Positions 36,769-45,332 of a stretch of 64,000 nt of DNA are shown piece after piece. Positions within the stretch are counted from its first letter, which is position 1; each line of letters starts with the position of its first letter. The notes under the pieces were generated by a model, which was not told the origin of the DNA, searched no databases, and saw only the letters and a list, made by a program, of their open reading frames with translations. The stretch lies in assembly GCF_000170915.1 (NCBI RefSeq), contig NZ_ABCT01000003.1:180758-244757 (forward strand), in the 5' to 3' direction. This DNA comes from Limnobacter sp. MED105 (lineage in GTDB: Bacteria; Pseudomonadota; Gammaproteobacteria; Burkholderiales; Burkholderiaceae_B). The position numbers and the translations under genes were made by a program.

Positions 36769-36816
36769 CCTTCAACACCTAAATCAACTTTTCGAAGGGG
36801 CCCGCAAGAAGTTCTA

Positions 36817-37794
36817 TTAATCGGCAGCGGTGGAACTTCCTCGAGTCTTCCACAGGGAGAACAAGACCCCCCCAGCGATTAGTCCAAGAGTGACACTCAA
36901 GGAAAACTCAGGTGGGACTTTACCAACGATATTTACCAAAAATATCTTTCCGCCAATAAAGACCAACACTAGCGCCAAGGCGTACTTCAGATACCTAAAT
37001 CGATGAATCAGAGCAGCCAGTGCAAAATAGAGTGCACGTAACCCAAGAATGGCAAAGATATTACTTGTGTAGACAATAAAGGGGTCTGTGGTGATAGCAA
37101 AGATCGCAGGCACTGAATCTACTGCAAAAATCAGATCAACGAATTCAATTAACAGTAAAGCCAGGAATAAAGGGGTGTAGACGCGCTGCAACTTTCCGGT
37201 ACTCTCGCTTCTTTCATGCACCCAAAATGCGTTGCCTTTAAGTTCTTTGGTCAAAGGAAGACGTTTACGTAAAAACTTCAGCAGGGGATTGTTTTCTAGA
37301 TCTGGCGTGGACTCCCCTACAAACAGCATTTTGATACCCGTGAGCACCAAGAATACACCAAACAAATACAGCACCCAACTAAACTCAGTAACTAAGGCCG
37401 CCCCCAAAGCGATCATAATTGCTCTCAAAACAATCACACCTAAAATTCCCCAAAAAAGGACTCGATGCTGATAGACCCTCGGTATACTGAAATAGGTGAA
37501 GATCATCGCAATTACGAAAACATTGTCCATAGACAACGACTTCTCAATGGCGAAACCGGTAAAGTAAGCCATCCCACTTTCACTGCCCAGATACCACCAA
37601 ACCCAGGCCCCGAAAAGACAAGCCATGCCAATGTAGCCAGCAGATAAAAACAGACTTTCTTTAACTTCGATTTCACGACTATCTTTGTGCAAAACGCCAA
37701 GATCAAAGGCCAACAAAGCAATCACTATTGAGACAAAAACCAACCATATCCAGGTTGGAGTTCCCATGAAAGGGGTGAGCAGAATTTCGTACAT
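36817..37794 (-). CDS. TerC/Alx family membrane transporter
   Basis: 325 residues from ATG 37794 (GGAAGG 7 bp upstream; a TTG at 37809 would overlap that site). At least seven to nine transmembrane helices, with the family motifs EKSLSMDNVFV and LLIEFVDLIFAVDSVPAIFA carrying the acidic residues used for Mn2+ in Alx-type exporters. It probably exports manganese or helps load metal into exported enzymes. It stands alone. Despite the shared name it is not linked to the TerB operon 30 kb away. I could not find a yybP-ykoY riboswitch in the leader. Confidence 0.92.
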   Translation of the reverse strand: MYEILLTPFMGTPTWIWLVFVSIVIALLAFDLGVLHKDSREIEVKESLFLSAGYIGMACLFGAWVWWYLGSESGMAYFTGFAIEKSLSMDNVFVIAMIFTYFSIPRVYQHRVLFWGILGVIVLRAIMIALGAALVTEFSWVLYLFGVFLVLTGIKMLFVGESTPDLENNPLLKFLRKRLPLTKELKGNAFWVHERSESTGKLQRVYTPLFLALLLIEFVDLIFAVDSVPAIFAITTDPFIVYTSNIFAILGLRALYFALAALIHRFRYLKYALALVLVFIGGKIFLVNIVGKVPPEFSLSVTLGLIAGGVLFSLWKTRGSSTAAD

Positions 37795-38456
37795 CGGAAA
37801 GCCTTCCAAATTTGATCGATTGATTATTTATTGCCCAACGAAAGATATTTTCGTCAAACACTTGAGAGTATTTTTTTCACACAACTAGGAAGTGTGGTCA
37901 CACATATATCTATCACTCAGAAAACGACTCCAGACTGCGAAGTGTCAACTCAAATATTGTGGAGCAGGCAAAGCACCTAACATCCCTGACCACGAAGCTT
38001 TGTTAGTTTCTCATTTCAAAGTGAAGAATGAACATGGTTAAAAATGAAAAAGCTCGGAAGAAAAAATGAATACAGGATGAACAATTGTGTGTGTGAATCA
38101 TAAAATTTGATACGAAAGAAGCTTAAAGCTGAAAAATACCCTGCCGTCACCAAAAACCAAGCTAGGCCAGTATGTGAGTGCCGGGTGCACAGCAGAACCC
38201 AAACCACTTATTCTTGGTACAGTTTGGTCAAAAATTAACCCCAAGGCAGTCGAAGTGCCCAGGGGTCGAAGCCGTTGAGAGTGATAGATCAACGGCGTGT
38301 CTGAATTGGGGAGGAGAGCTCAATTTCAGCCTTTGATTATCTCAAAATCAAGTTACAGGCATGTTACTCCACCCCCAAAACGTGGCCTAAAAAGACCAAG
38401 CAAATTTAGGAAGATGGCCAGCAAAGAACCACAGAAATGCATTTGTGATGGTGCTG
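37795..38456. other. 660-bp stretch without genes
   Basis: A/T-rich spacer upstream of the TerC gene. It holds an 8-bp hairpin GCCGTTGA/TCAACGGC at 38271-38296 and a short GTGTG/CACAC repeat near 37893-37904. No credible ORF was seen. It looks like eroded DNA next to the repeat at 38457. Confidence 0.5.
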
Positions 38457-38678
38457 GCGATTTTCGAAGCCCGAAGGTCAATTCAGGCTCGCAGAAATTA
38501 CCAAAGCAGAGAAACTGAGTGCATGTGCCTTAGGGTGCAGTTCAAGACGATAGAGATAAAGCGATCTAAAGTGGCACCCCCACGGATGACTGGAAAGCCA
38601 CAACTGGCGTGGCGAACGCCCCAATTAATCCCGCTACTTATCAAATTTCATCGCTGGTGATCGCTAAAAGAGAAAATA

Positions 38679-38721
38679 CTCATAACCAAGGTCGTAGGTT
38701 CAAATCCTGCCCCCGCAACCA
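38679..38721 (+). pseudogene. tRNA-fMet 3' fragment
   Basis: CTCATAACC (anticodon CAT region) runs, with two bases missing, into the variable loop, T-arm GGTTCAAATCC, acceptor CCCCCGC and AACCA. It matches the initiator tRNA 3' half as known in beta-proteobacteria. The 5' half is replaced by unrelated sequence, so it cannot make a tRNA. This is the usual footprint of integration at a tRNA 3' end. Confidence 0.8.
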
Positions 38722-38728
38722 AATACTC

Positions 38729-38764
38729 AAAAAGGTCAACTACTTAGCGGTGGTTGACCTTTTT
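38729..38764 (+). terminator. Terminator after the tRNA fragment
   Basis: 12-bp stem AAAAAGGTCAAC/GTTGACCTTTTT, 12-nt loop, then TGTTTTG. It resembles the terminator of a tRNA gene copied with its 3' end. Being symmetrical it can work on both strands. Confidence 0.8.
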
Positions 38765-38900
38765 GTTTTGTGACATTGAATGCCAGTTTTGGGTTGGTGA
38801 CCTGTCACCAAATGTGAAATGTCTGCGCAAAGAAGTGCCAAAAAATTTTCGGGCAATCAAAACGAATGTTAAGTTTAAGCTGATTTACCGGGAGATTTCA

Positions 38901-39230
38901 CTAGACGTCAAAATTTCTCTCTTTGAATTCTTCACAGACACCATCAATTCCGGGAAAAATAGACACCGCAGTAATTCCCATAAAAGCGAGGTCTTTCATC
39001 GCCTCGGGGGCCTCTGTAAAAGGAATATCGAAGGCTTTTAGGAAGATAGTCTCGGTCTTCTCTTCGATACTCTTAATATAACCCTCGATGTCTTCTAAAT
39101 TTGATGATGTAATCATCGCTTGTTGAGGCATGACGCGGAGGTTTTCCAGAGAGATAAATCTCAAAATTGAAACGTGTGGAAACGGCGGGTTAAGTAAAGT
39201 AATTTGATAGTCGACTTTGTGCTGCCAAGG
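38901..39230 (-). pseudogene. C-terminal fragment of an FRG-domain protein
   Basis: The frame remains open to about 39230 and encodes TLLNPPFPHVSILRF, LENLRVMPQQAMI and the C-terminal EAMKDLAFMGITAVSIFPGIDG, which is the typical end of FRG-domain proteins (GI...LFPGLDG). No start codon with a ribosome site and no N-terminal RG motif are present, so the gene has lost its 5' part. FRG proteins occur in phage defence and toxin loci, in line with this region being an old island. Confidence 0.6.
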
Positions 39231-39352
39231 CGACCGGCTCTTCTCGACCCTTTGCGGTCATCCAATCCATACGCGCAAAGCGGTCGCTGGAAAACTCCAA
39301 CTCCATACCAACTTGCCCCGCACTATCCACAGATTGGACAGAGCAAACAGCC

Positions 39353-40228
39353 TCATGAGCTGCTCGGTGTTATTCTTAAAGCCCCGGTGCCCTTTTCGAA
39401 GTACTCGCCCTCAAGTAGGGACAGAACTCGCTCTCGATCCGCTGGCGTTGCGGGGCAATAGATAACCATACCCAGATCAGGTCGACCGTCTACAGCGAAA
39501 GCAGAATATTCCAGTGCAATAGGACCTGCAATTGGGTGCGCAACAATTTTTGGATACTCGCCATAGGTACCGCTCACAGTGTTCTCGGCCCACATGACAC
39601 GGAACTCTTGGCTCTTTGCGCATAGCTCTTCCACCAGCGCTTTGCTTGCAGTAGAAGCACCTGCGCGAGCGACATCAGCTCTGAATGCTGCTACTACAAA
39701 GCGAGCATCGCTCTCCCAGTTGGGCATCTTGTTTGGCATGTACGGGTTGTCAAAAATCAGGCGCAAAATATTGCGCTGATCGGGTTCCACTTCACCGTAA
39801 TCTGTCAACACCAACGCTGCTGCCCGGTTCCACGCGACAACGTCCCAAGTCGGCGTCTTCAAATACGCAGGGCTCGAGTCAAGGGAATCGAGGACACGCT
39901 GCAGGCGGGGGGTTACGCTTTCGACGGTGTTATGGGTCACTTCGGGGGGCCGACCGAAAGCCAAAAGGAACAAGTATTCACGCTCTGCATCCGTCAACAT
40001 AAGTGCGCGTGCGATACGCAACAGTAAGTTAGACGAAGGCGCCCCGCCTCGCCCCTGTTCCAACCATGTGTACCAAGTGGCACTGACATTAGCCCGCTGC
40101 GCTACCTCTTCGCGACGCAACCCTGGCGTCCTACGGCGTCCAAGCGAAAAACCCAAAGCTGCGGGATCTAGCTTGGAACGCCGGTCCATCAAGTAGCTTC
40201 CCAACAGGTTCTCTTTGGTCTCTCTCAT
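39353..40228 (-). CDS. XRE/MmyB-like transcriptional regulator
   Basis: 291 residues. An N-terminal XRE helix-turn-helix (about 30-85: GLRREEVAQRANVSATWYTWLEQG) is followed by an MmyB-type ligand-binding domain (about 105-280: SPAYLKTPTWDVVAWNRAA, RNILRLIF). MmyB-like regulators are commonly divergent from a short-chain dehydrogenase gene that they control, which is the arrangement here; a palindrome lies in the shared promoter. The ligand is unknown, although fatty-acid-like ligands were proposed for the family. Confidence 0.93.
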   Translation of the reverse strand: MRETKENLLGSYLMDRRSKLDPAALGFSLGRRRTPGLRREEVAQRANVSATWYTWLEQGRGGAPSSNLLLRIARALMLTDAEREYLFLLAFGRPPEVTHNTVESVTPRLQRVLDSLDSSPAYLKTPTWDVVAWNRAAALVLTDYGEVEPDQRNILRLIFDNPYMPNKMPNWESDARFVVAAFRADVARAGASTASKALVEELCAKSQEFRVMWAENTVSGTYGEYPKIVAHPIAGPIALEYSAFAVDGRPDLGMVIYCPATPADRERVLSLLEGEYFEKGTGALRITPSSS

Positions 40229-40245
40229 TGAATATCCAGTTAGTT

Positions 40246-40261
40246 TTTATACCCGTATAAA
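40246..40261. promoter_or_regulatory. Palindromic operator candidate, MmyB/SDR promoter
   Basis: TTTATAC-CC-GTATAAA, perfect 7-bp arms, placed in the 101-bp divergent promoter between the MmyB-like gene and the SDR gene. Its centre could also cover a -10 element. It is likely the regulator's binding site. Confidence 0.6.
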
Positions 40262-40329
40262 GTCACTTATTTACACCTATAAATCCTACATCCACACTCG
40301 CTTCTTTGTCACTTTTTAAGGAATTCAAT

Positions 40330-41217
40330 ATGCGGGTTTTCGTAACAGGTGCGACAGGGTTTGTGGGCTCAGCGGTGGTAAAGGAATTGAGGGCTGCTGG
40401 TCATCAAGTGCTCGGGCTGGCGCGCTCAGATGCAGCCGCAGCTGCGCTGAAAGCAGCCGGTGCACAGGTGCACCTTGGGTCCATCGAAGATCTGCAAAGC
40501 TTGCGTGACGGAGCTTCCGATGTCGACGGAGTGATCCACACGGCTTTTAACCATGATTTTTCGAAATACGTGGAAAACTGCGAAGCTGATCGACATGTCA
40601 TTGCAGCGTTGGGATCCGTGTTGATCGGAACTCATAGGCCCTTGGTCGTCACCACAGGCATGACATTTCTGGCTGAAGGTCGGCTGGGTACTGAACATGA
40701 TGCCCCACCTCCAAGTGTCTTGGGGCCACCCCGAAGTGCGACGGAAGAGGCGACCACCGCGCTTGTTTCACAACAGATTCGCGCAATGGTGGTTCGGCTT
40801 CCTCAAGTGCATGACCCACTCAAGCAAGGTTTCATCTCTTTCCTGATTGCACTGGCCCGCGAGAAAGGCATCGCAGCCTACGTTGGTGATGGTCTACAAC
40901 GCTGGCCGGCTGTACATGTATCGGATGCAGCGGTGCTCTATCGACTAGCGCTTGAAAAGGGCGTGGCAGGTCATAGGTACCACGCCGTTCATGATCAGGG
41001 CGTAGCGTTGCGCGACATCGCAGCTTGCATAGGGCAAGGTCTAAAACTTCCTGTCGTCTCAGTCACCCCAGAAAAGGCTGCTGAGCATTTCGGATGGCTA
41101 GCTCCATTCGTTGCGATGGACATACCAGCTTCAAGTGCGTTGACTCGCGCGGAACTAGGTTGGAACCCCTCACGTCCGTCGCTTCTTTCCGATCTCGGAC
41201 AATTTGCCTTTTCCTAG
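40330..41217 (+). CDS. NAD(P)-dependent SDR oxidoreductase (epimerase-like)
   Basis: 295 residues from ATG 40330, with AAGGAA 8 bp upstream. The N-terminal GATGFVGSAVV motif binds NAD(P) and the fold is an extended/atypical SDR; the YxxxK catalytic pair is not evident (a TTGMTFLAEG segment sits in the expected area), so the reaction is unclear. It includes WPAVHVSDAA, the usual substrate-side signature of the family. It is probably controlled by the divergent MmyB-like protein. Confidence 0.88.
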   Translation: MRVFVTGATGFVGSAVVKELRAAGHQVLGLARSDAAAAALKAAGAQVHLGSIEDLQSLRDGASDVDGVIHTAFNHDFSKYVENCEADRHVIAALGSVLIGTHRPLVVTTGMTFLAEGRLGTEHDAPPPSVLGPPRSATEEATTALVSQQIRAMVVRLPQVHDPLKQGFISFLIALAREKGIAAYVGDGLQRWPAVHVSDAAVLYRLALEKGVAGHRYHAVHDQGVALRDIAACIGQGLKLPVVSVTPEKAAEHFGWLAPFVAMDIPASSALTRAELGWNPSRPSLLSDLGQFAFS

Positions 41218-41254
41218 GATATTGAAGACGGGCAAGCACTGTCAAGATTCGATC

Positions 41255-41434
41255 GGCGCCAACAGGTACAAGGCCTGATACCCGGGCATCAACCACAAGC
41301 GGGTGTACCGCATCTACAGCGCTGAGGGACTATCCATCAGGAAGCGCAAGAAGACCAAACGCATCGGTGTACGCGTGCCACTGGTGGCCGCTCTAGCAGT
41401 GAACCAAACTTGGAGCCTGGACTTTGTGAGCGAT
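41255..41434 (+). pseudogene. IS3-family OrfB fragment
   Basis: Encodes NHKRVYRIYSAEGLSIRKRK, then TKRIGVRVPL and NQTWSLDFVSDA, the middle of an IS3/IS407-type OrfB including the first catalytic Asp. Both ends are missing, with an in-frame stop upstream. The frame then runs into unrelated SDR sequence. Confidence 0.8.
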
Positions 41435-41660
41435 GCCATCGCCCGCCCAGATGCCATCTCCCAGCGCATCACGCGTGCCCATGGTGTCGTGGAATTCGCT
41501 GCGCGTGAATCTCGGGCACAGCGCAGTGACGTGAATGCCCCGCGGCTTGAGTTCCATGTCCATCGATTGCGACATGCCCAGCACATAACTCTTGATGCCG
41601 GTGTACAGCAGGCTCGCCCCCGGTGGTGAGAACGCGGCCTGAACACACTGATCCAATATA
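41434..41660 (-). pseudogene. Short-chain dehydrogenase fragment
   Basis: Encodes the SDR active-site segment with Tyr and Lys (LLYTGIKSYVLGMSQSMDMELKP) followed by GIHVTALCPRFTRSEFHDTM. The N-terminal cofactor motif and C-terminus are absent. It ends where the IS3 fragment begins, so the IS or a deletion probably cut it. Confidence 0.78.
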
Positions 41661-41930
41661 GGTAGACGAGCAGCCCAGAATCGCAGACATTCGACTGTGA
41701 AGTTGCTCTCGATTTTCAGAGCCTGAAGGTCAGTTCGAGCTCATGGGAATTACTAAGCGAAAGTAATTGAGTGCGTGTGCCCGAGGGTGCAGTCCAAGTG
41801 GATAGGGATAAAGTGATCTAAAGTGACACCCCTAAAGATGACTGGAAAGCCACAGCTGGCGTAATAAACAGCCCAATTTAGCCCGCCACTTATCGAGTTT
41901 CACCGCGTCTGATCGCTAAAAGAGAAAATA

Positions 41931-41957
41931 CTCATAACCATCCTGCCCCCGTAACCA
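41931..41957 (+). pseudogene. tRNA-fMet 3' remnant with internal deletion
   Basis: CTCATAACC joins directly to ATCCTGCCCCC-GTAACCA; the variable loop and most of the T-arm of copy A are deleted and one acceptor base has changed. It cannot fold as a tRNA. Confidence 0.7.
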
Positions 41958-41965
41958 AACATAGA

Positions 41966-41999
41966 AAAAAGGCCAATAATCTCGGTGATTGGCCTTTTT
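41966..41999 (+). terminator. Terminator after the second tRNA remnant
   Basis: 12-bp stem AAAAAGGCCAAT/ATTGGCCTTTTT with a 10-nt loop and a T-rich tail. It also ends leftward transcription only poorly, lacking more distance from 42114, but could work for the hydrolase operon read from the right. Confidence 0.75.
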
Positions 42000-42113
42000 A
42001 TTTTTCCGGTATCAGACTTTATCAATTCAAAGCGAATGCCAAGGTCTATGTCACATCAATTTCGTCGAATCCAATTAATTGATTGATGGATTTAAATCAT
42101 AGTTGATGTACCT

Positions 42114-43067
42114 TCAACGCTTCAAAAAATTAAGTAGATCCTGGTTCAATCGATCTTTGTGAGTGTCAGCCAACCCGTGGGGAGCGCCTGGATACACAAT
42201 CAAGGTAGATCCTTTGATTTGTGCTGCAGAGGCCTTGGCCGATGCGTCCAAAGGAACGATCTGGTCGTCATCGCCATGAATGATCAATGTAGGAACATTG
42301 AATTTCTTCAGGTCTTCGCGGAAGTCTGTCGCAGAGAATGCAGCGATTGAGTCATAGGTGTTCTTGTGGCCTGCTTGCATGCCCTGAACCCAGAATGACT
42401 GAATCAGTCCTTGTGAGCGTTTTGCGCCTTCGCGATTGAAGCCAAAGAATGGCCCCGACGCGATATCCAAATACAACTGCGAACGGTTCTCCAGCGATGC
42501 TTGTCGTAACCCATCGAACACACTGATCGGAAGCCCACCAGGATTGCTTTCAGTTTGCAACATCAGCGGTGGAACCGCTGCCACCAACACGGCCTTTTCA
42601 ACGCGTTTGGTGCCGTGCCGTCCGATGTAGCGGGCCACTTCACCACCGCCTGTGGAGAACCCCACCAGCGTAACGCGCTTTAATTTCAGCGCTTCGATCA
42701 CTGCCGAAAGATCATCTGCGTAATGATCCATGTCGTTCCCATGCCAAGGCTGGCTTGAACGACCGTGACCGCGACGGTCATGCGCAATCACTCGGTACCC
42801 GTTGCTGGCCAGAAACATCATTTGTGACTCCCAGCTATCCGAGTTCAACGGCCAGCCGTGACTGAACATCACGACCTTGCCATCGCGGGGGCCCCAGTCT
42901 TTGTAATAAAGGTGCACATTGTCTTTGGTGACGATCGTGCTGGCGGATTGGACAAAGCTGCTCTTACCTTGGGTGTTGTTTGCAACAGTGGCAGGTTGAG
43001 CGGCATTAACAGTTGCAGTGGCTAAAGCGACAGCAAACATTGCTGAAAGGGTTTTGAGTGTGTTCAT
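42114..43067 (-). CDS. Secreted alpha/beta hydrolase, chloroperoxidase-like
   Basis: 317 residues. A signal peptide (to about residue 22, TATVNAAQ) leads to an alpha/beta hydrolase close to cofactor-free haloperoxidases: [12 protein letters not shown] (oxyanion loop), nucleophile Ser in [14 protein letters not shown], Asp in [14 protein letters not shown], His in [10 protein letters not shown]. It is more likely an esterase in practice; perhydrolase activity is a family side reaction. Its ATG shares a base with the upstream stop (TAATG), so it is coupled to the second hydrolase. Export of such proteins is unusual. Confidence 0.88.
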   Translation of the reverse strand: MNTLKTLSAMFAVALATATVNAAQPATVANNTQGKSSFVQSASTIVTKDNVHLYYKDWGPRDGKVVMFSHGWPLNSDSWESQMMFLASNGYRVIAHDRRGHGRSSQPWHGNDMDHYADDLSAVIEALKLKRVTLVGFSTGGGEVARYIGRHGTKRVEKAVLVAAVPPLMLQTESNPGGLPISVFDGLRQASLENRSQLYLDIASGPFFGFNREGAKRSQGLIQSFWVQGMQAGHKNTYDSIAAFSATDFREDLKKFNVPTLIIHGDDDQIVPLDASAKASAAQIKGSTLIVYPGAPHGLADTHKDRLNQDLLNFLKR

Positions 43068-44059
43068 TATTTATCTCCGGCGGTGCATTGAGCGAAATTC
43101 TTCCCGTCTAATGCGGTCATGGGCCGCGGTACGCTTCGATCAAGAAACTCCACCATCGCATCAGCGATTTCCTTGCCATGCGTTTCGATTGCGAAGTGAC
43201 CGGTCTCTAGAAACTGAACTTCTGCATTCGGATTGTCGCGCTTGTATGCGTTTGCACCTGCGGGGATAAAAAATGGATCATTGGAGCCCCAAATCGCCAA
43301 TGTGGGTGGCTGATAGCGGCGGAAAAAGTCGTGCAGAGCACTGTACTGTTTGATGTTCTGGCCGTAGTCAAGCAACAGATCCATTTGTGGCTCAACGCCA
43401 ATACGTTCGACTGCGGCATGTGCCAGCTGGTAAGCCTCAGGAGCAATTAGCGAGGTATCTTTCACACCCTCGGTGTACTGCCACTTGATCATCTCGTAGG
43501 TGTTGAAGCGACGCAGGGCCTCCCGATTGGCCGGGGTTGGATTGGCCCAAGCTTTGCGCATATCGGCCCAACCCTCACTCAAACCTTCCTCATAGGCATT
43601 GCCGTTCTGGCTTACGATCGCAGTGATTTTCTGCGGATTTTTTACAGCAAGACGCCAGCCAACCGGGGCACCGTAGTCGAACACATACATTGCGTATTGA
43701 TCCATCCCCTTGGCGACTGTGAATGCGTCAATTACCGAAGCCAGGTTGTCGAAGTTATAGGCAAATGGCTTGCCCGGCTGAACATTGGTTTGACCAAAAC
43801 CAGGCAGGTCGGGGGCAATGACATGATATTTCTCTGCCAGTTGCGGGATGAGCTCGCGGAACATGTACGAAGATGCCCCGAATCCGTGCAACAACAATAC
43901 TTTGGGTGCAGTTTCAGGCCCGGCTTCTCGATAAAACACATTGACATCCTGAATATTCACAGACCGGTGATGAACCTGTTCTGTGGAAGGTGCCGCACTG
44001 GCGGCGAAAGTTGCAGTGGCCAGCGTAGTTGCGGCCAATAGTGCGTGAATGCTAGTCAT
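43067..44059 (-). CDS. Secreted alpha/beta hydrolase, epoxide hydrolase/dehalogenase-like
   Basis: 330 residues from ATG 44059 (AAGGAA 6 bp upstream). Signal peptide [32 protein letters not shown] forms the oxyanion loop. The nucleophile position in [11 protein letters not shown] holds Asp, as in epoxide hydrolases and haloalkane dehalogenases, and GHFAIETHG supplies His. It forms an operon with the next hydrolase, divergent from a CGNR-type regulator that probably controls both. Confidence 0.87.
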   Translation of the reverse strand: MTSIHALLAATTLATATFAASAAPSTEQVHHRSVNIQDVNVFYREAGPETAPKVLLLHGFGASSYMFRELIPQLAEKYHVIAPDLPGFGQTNVQPGKPFAYNFDNLASVIDAFTVAKGMDQYAMYVFDYGAPVGWRLAVKNPQKITAIVSQNGNAYEEGLSEGWADMRKAWANPTPANREALRRFNTYEMIKWQYTEGVKDTSLIAPEAYQLAHAAVERIGVEPQMDLLLDYGQNIKQYSALHDFFRRYQPPTLAIWGSNDPFFIPAGANAYKRDNPNAEVQFLETGHFAIETHGKEIADAMVEFLDRSVPRPMTALDGKNFAQCTAGDK

Positions 44060-44103
44060 GGCTATTCCTTGTCGTAAAAATTGAATGAGCATTTGATTGC
44101 TGC

Positions 44104-44195
44104 AAATAACCTGTATAATTTAATTTATACGGTTACTTGAGCGGAAGTTTCTTCCAAAAAAAGTAACCTGTCAAACTATTTTTTAAAGGTTACTT
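44104..44195. promoter_or_regulatory. Candidate operators between hydrolase operon and CGNR gene
   Basis: An interrupted palindrome TAACC-t-GTATAA/TTATAC-GGTTA surrounds TTTAA at about 44107-44136. A second inverted pair AAGTAACCT (44161-44169) and AGGTTACTT (44187-44195) repeats the same GGTTA half-site; the latter touches the CGNR start codon. Four copies of one half-site in a 100-bp divergent promoter suggest binding by the CGNR-type regulator. Confidence 0.6.
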
Positions 44196-44795
44196 ATGGA
44201 AAAGGCTGAAACGTCGATTACCAACCATCCCGGAGAGATCCCAATGGTGGGTGATCACCTGGCGCTCGACTTACTGAACACAGAAATGCGAGTCGGCAAT
44301 GAGGCGGTGGATTTGTGGCGAAGTGGTGAGGATGTTCACGCATGGCTTGAGCGATGTGGTTTGGTGGCAAGCGTATCGATCGCGGCAGCGGAGAAACAGA
44401 CATTGCTGGTGCAGGCGAGAGAACTTCGCACACTCGCCCGGCAGCTGATTGAACAATGGAAGAACGGACAGATGGGTGATGTGCGGCCTTTGAACAAGTT
44501 TCTTGATGGCTACACCAGCGCCCCACAGGTGACAGCAGACGACACCGGAAAACTTGTGCTGACCCGGGTTGCCAAGGCCGATACGGTCGTGTCCGCACTT
44601 GGACCAGTGGCTGAAGCGATTGCGCAGTTGTTGACGGAGGGCGAACTCGACCTTGTCAAAACATGCGCTCACCCTGAATGCATTCTTTGGTTCTACGACC
44701 GAACGAAATCGCACAAGCGCCGTTGGTGCAGCATGGCATCTTGCGGCAATCGATACAAAGCGGCCCAGTTCAGAAAGAAGGTGGGAACGAATTGA
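44196..44795 (+). CDS. ABATE/CGNR zinc-finger regulator
   Basis: 199 residues. The N-terminal ABATE-like domain (about 15-140: LALDLLNTEMR) is followed by the C-terminal CGNR zinc finger with four Cys: CAHPEC...WCSMASCGNRYKAAQFRKK. This family is thought to comprise stress-linked transcription regulators. It is divergent from the two hydrolase genes and its start is flanked by repeated GGTTA half-sites, suggesting autoregulation and local control. Confidence 0.9.
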   Translation: MEKAETSITNHPGEIPMVGDHLALDLLNTEMRVGNEAVDLWRSGEDVHAWLERCGLVASVSIAAAEKQTLLVQARELRTLARQLIEQWKNGQMGDVRPLNKFLDGYTSAPQVTADDTGKLVLTRVAKADTVVSALGPVAEAIAQLLTEGELDLVKTCAHPECILWFYDRTKSHKRRWCSMASCGNRYKAAQFRKKVGTN

Positions 44796-44813
44796 GTTGA
44801 GGGTTACGGTGGA

Positions 44814-45215
44814 TCACATGGTTTCTTTACTAATTCGAGCAATCACCTTTATTTCGAAATCGAAACCAGCAAGCCAATTGACCCCCAACGCTGTCCAGTT
44901 GGGATAAGGAGACTTGGGAAATACTTCATCCTTGACCTTCAGGATTGTGGGAAATTGATTCTCTGGATCGGTGTGAAAGGTGGTTACGTCTACGATGTCG
45001 TTCAGCGAACATCCGCCAGCTTTCAAAGTTGCCTCAAGATTGGCGAATGCCAAGCGAACTTGAGCTTCGAAATCCGGTTCGGGGGAGCCATCGCCAAGGC
45101 TCCCCACTTGCCCCGATACGAAAAGCAGGTCTCCCGATTTAATCGCAGCTGAATAGCGATGTAGCTTGTAAAGTTCATGGCGATCAGCTGGAAAAATTGC
45201 CTCACGTGTTGTCAT
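44814..45215 (-). CDS. RidA/Rid family protein lacking the catalytic Arg
   Basis: 133 residues, the family's size. The core motifs LLFVSGQVG, AFANLEATLKAGG and DIVDVTTFHTD are there. Where RidA has PAR-SAV this protein has PNW-TAL, so the Arg that binds the carboxylate of imino acids is replaced by Trp; it probably does not deaminate enamines and may have another ligand. It stands divergent from a LysR gene and convergent with the CGNR gene. Confidence 0.88.
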   Translation of the reverse strand: MTTREAIFPADRHELYKLHRYSAAIKSGDLLFVSGQVGSLGDGSPEPDFEAQVRLAFANLEATLKAGGCSLNDIVDVTTFHTDPENQFPTILKVKDEVFPKSPYPNWTALGVNWLAGFDFEIKVIARISKETM

Positions 45216-45332
45216 CGGTGCCCCCTGGAAAGTTGATTGACACCAGAAATTTAAGTGATATTTTTGTTTGGATAAATCGCCAAATCACAACAACACTGTT
45301 TGGCCATTTCAAACAATTGTTCGGAGAACGTG

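Larger units (their letters stand above)
38457..38764. repeat. Dispersed 0.3-kb repeat, copy A
   Basis: Clearly alike to 41708-41999 (copy B) from the shared CGATTTTC start through a tRNA-fMet 3' fragment to a terminator, by eye about 80 percent identical over about 230 bp before the tRNA part. Shared blocks include GATGACTGGAAAGCCACA and GATCGCTAAAAGAGAAAA. There is no ORF in it. The two copies bracket 3 kb of mosaic DNA. Confidence 0.8.
41708..41999. repeat. Dispersed 0.3-kb repeat, copy B
   Basis: Diverged copy of 38457-38764, in the same orientation, ending with a shorter tRNA-fMet remnant and an own terminator. Within both copies a GGGTG...CACCC pairing encloses about 40 nt. Confidence 0.8.

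Noticed and set aside
37795..38040. Mn2+ riboswitch (yybP-ykoY) upstream of the TerC gene
   Set aside because: The conserved blocks of the motif could not be recognised on the minus strand; a covariance search would be needed.
38679..38721. Functional tRNA gene
   Set aside because: Only the 3' half from the anticodon loop is present and two bases of the anticodon stem are lost.
41303..41629. 108-residue plus-strand ORF as a gene
   Set aside because: Its first part is a transposase fragment and the rest is the reverse complement of an SDR fragment.
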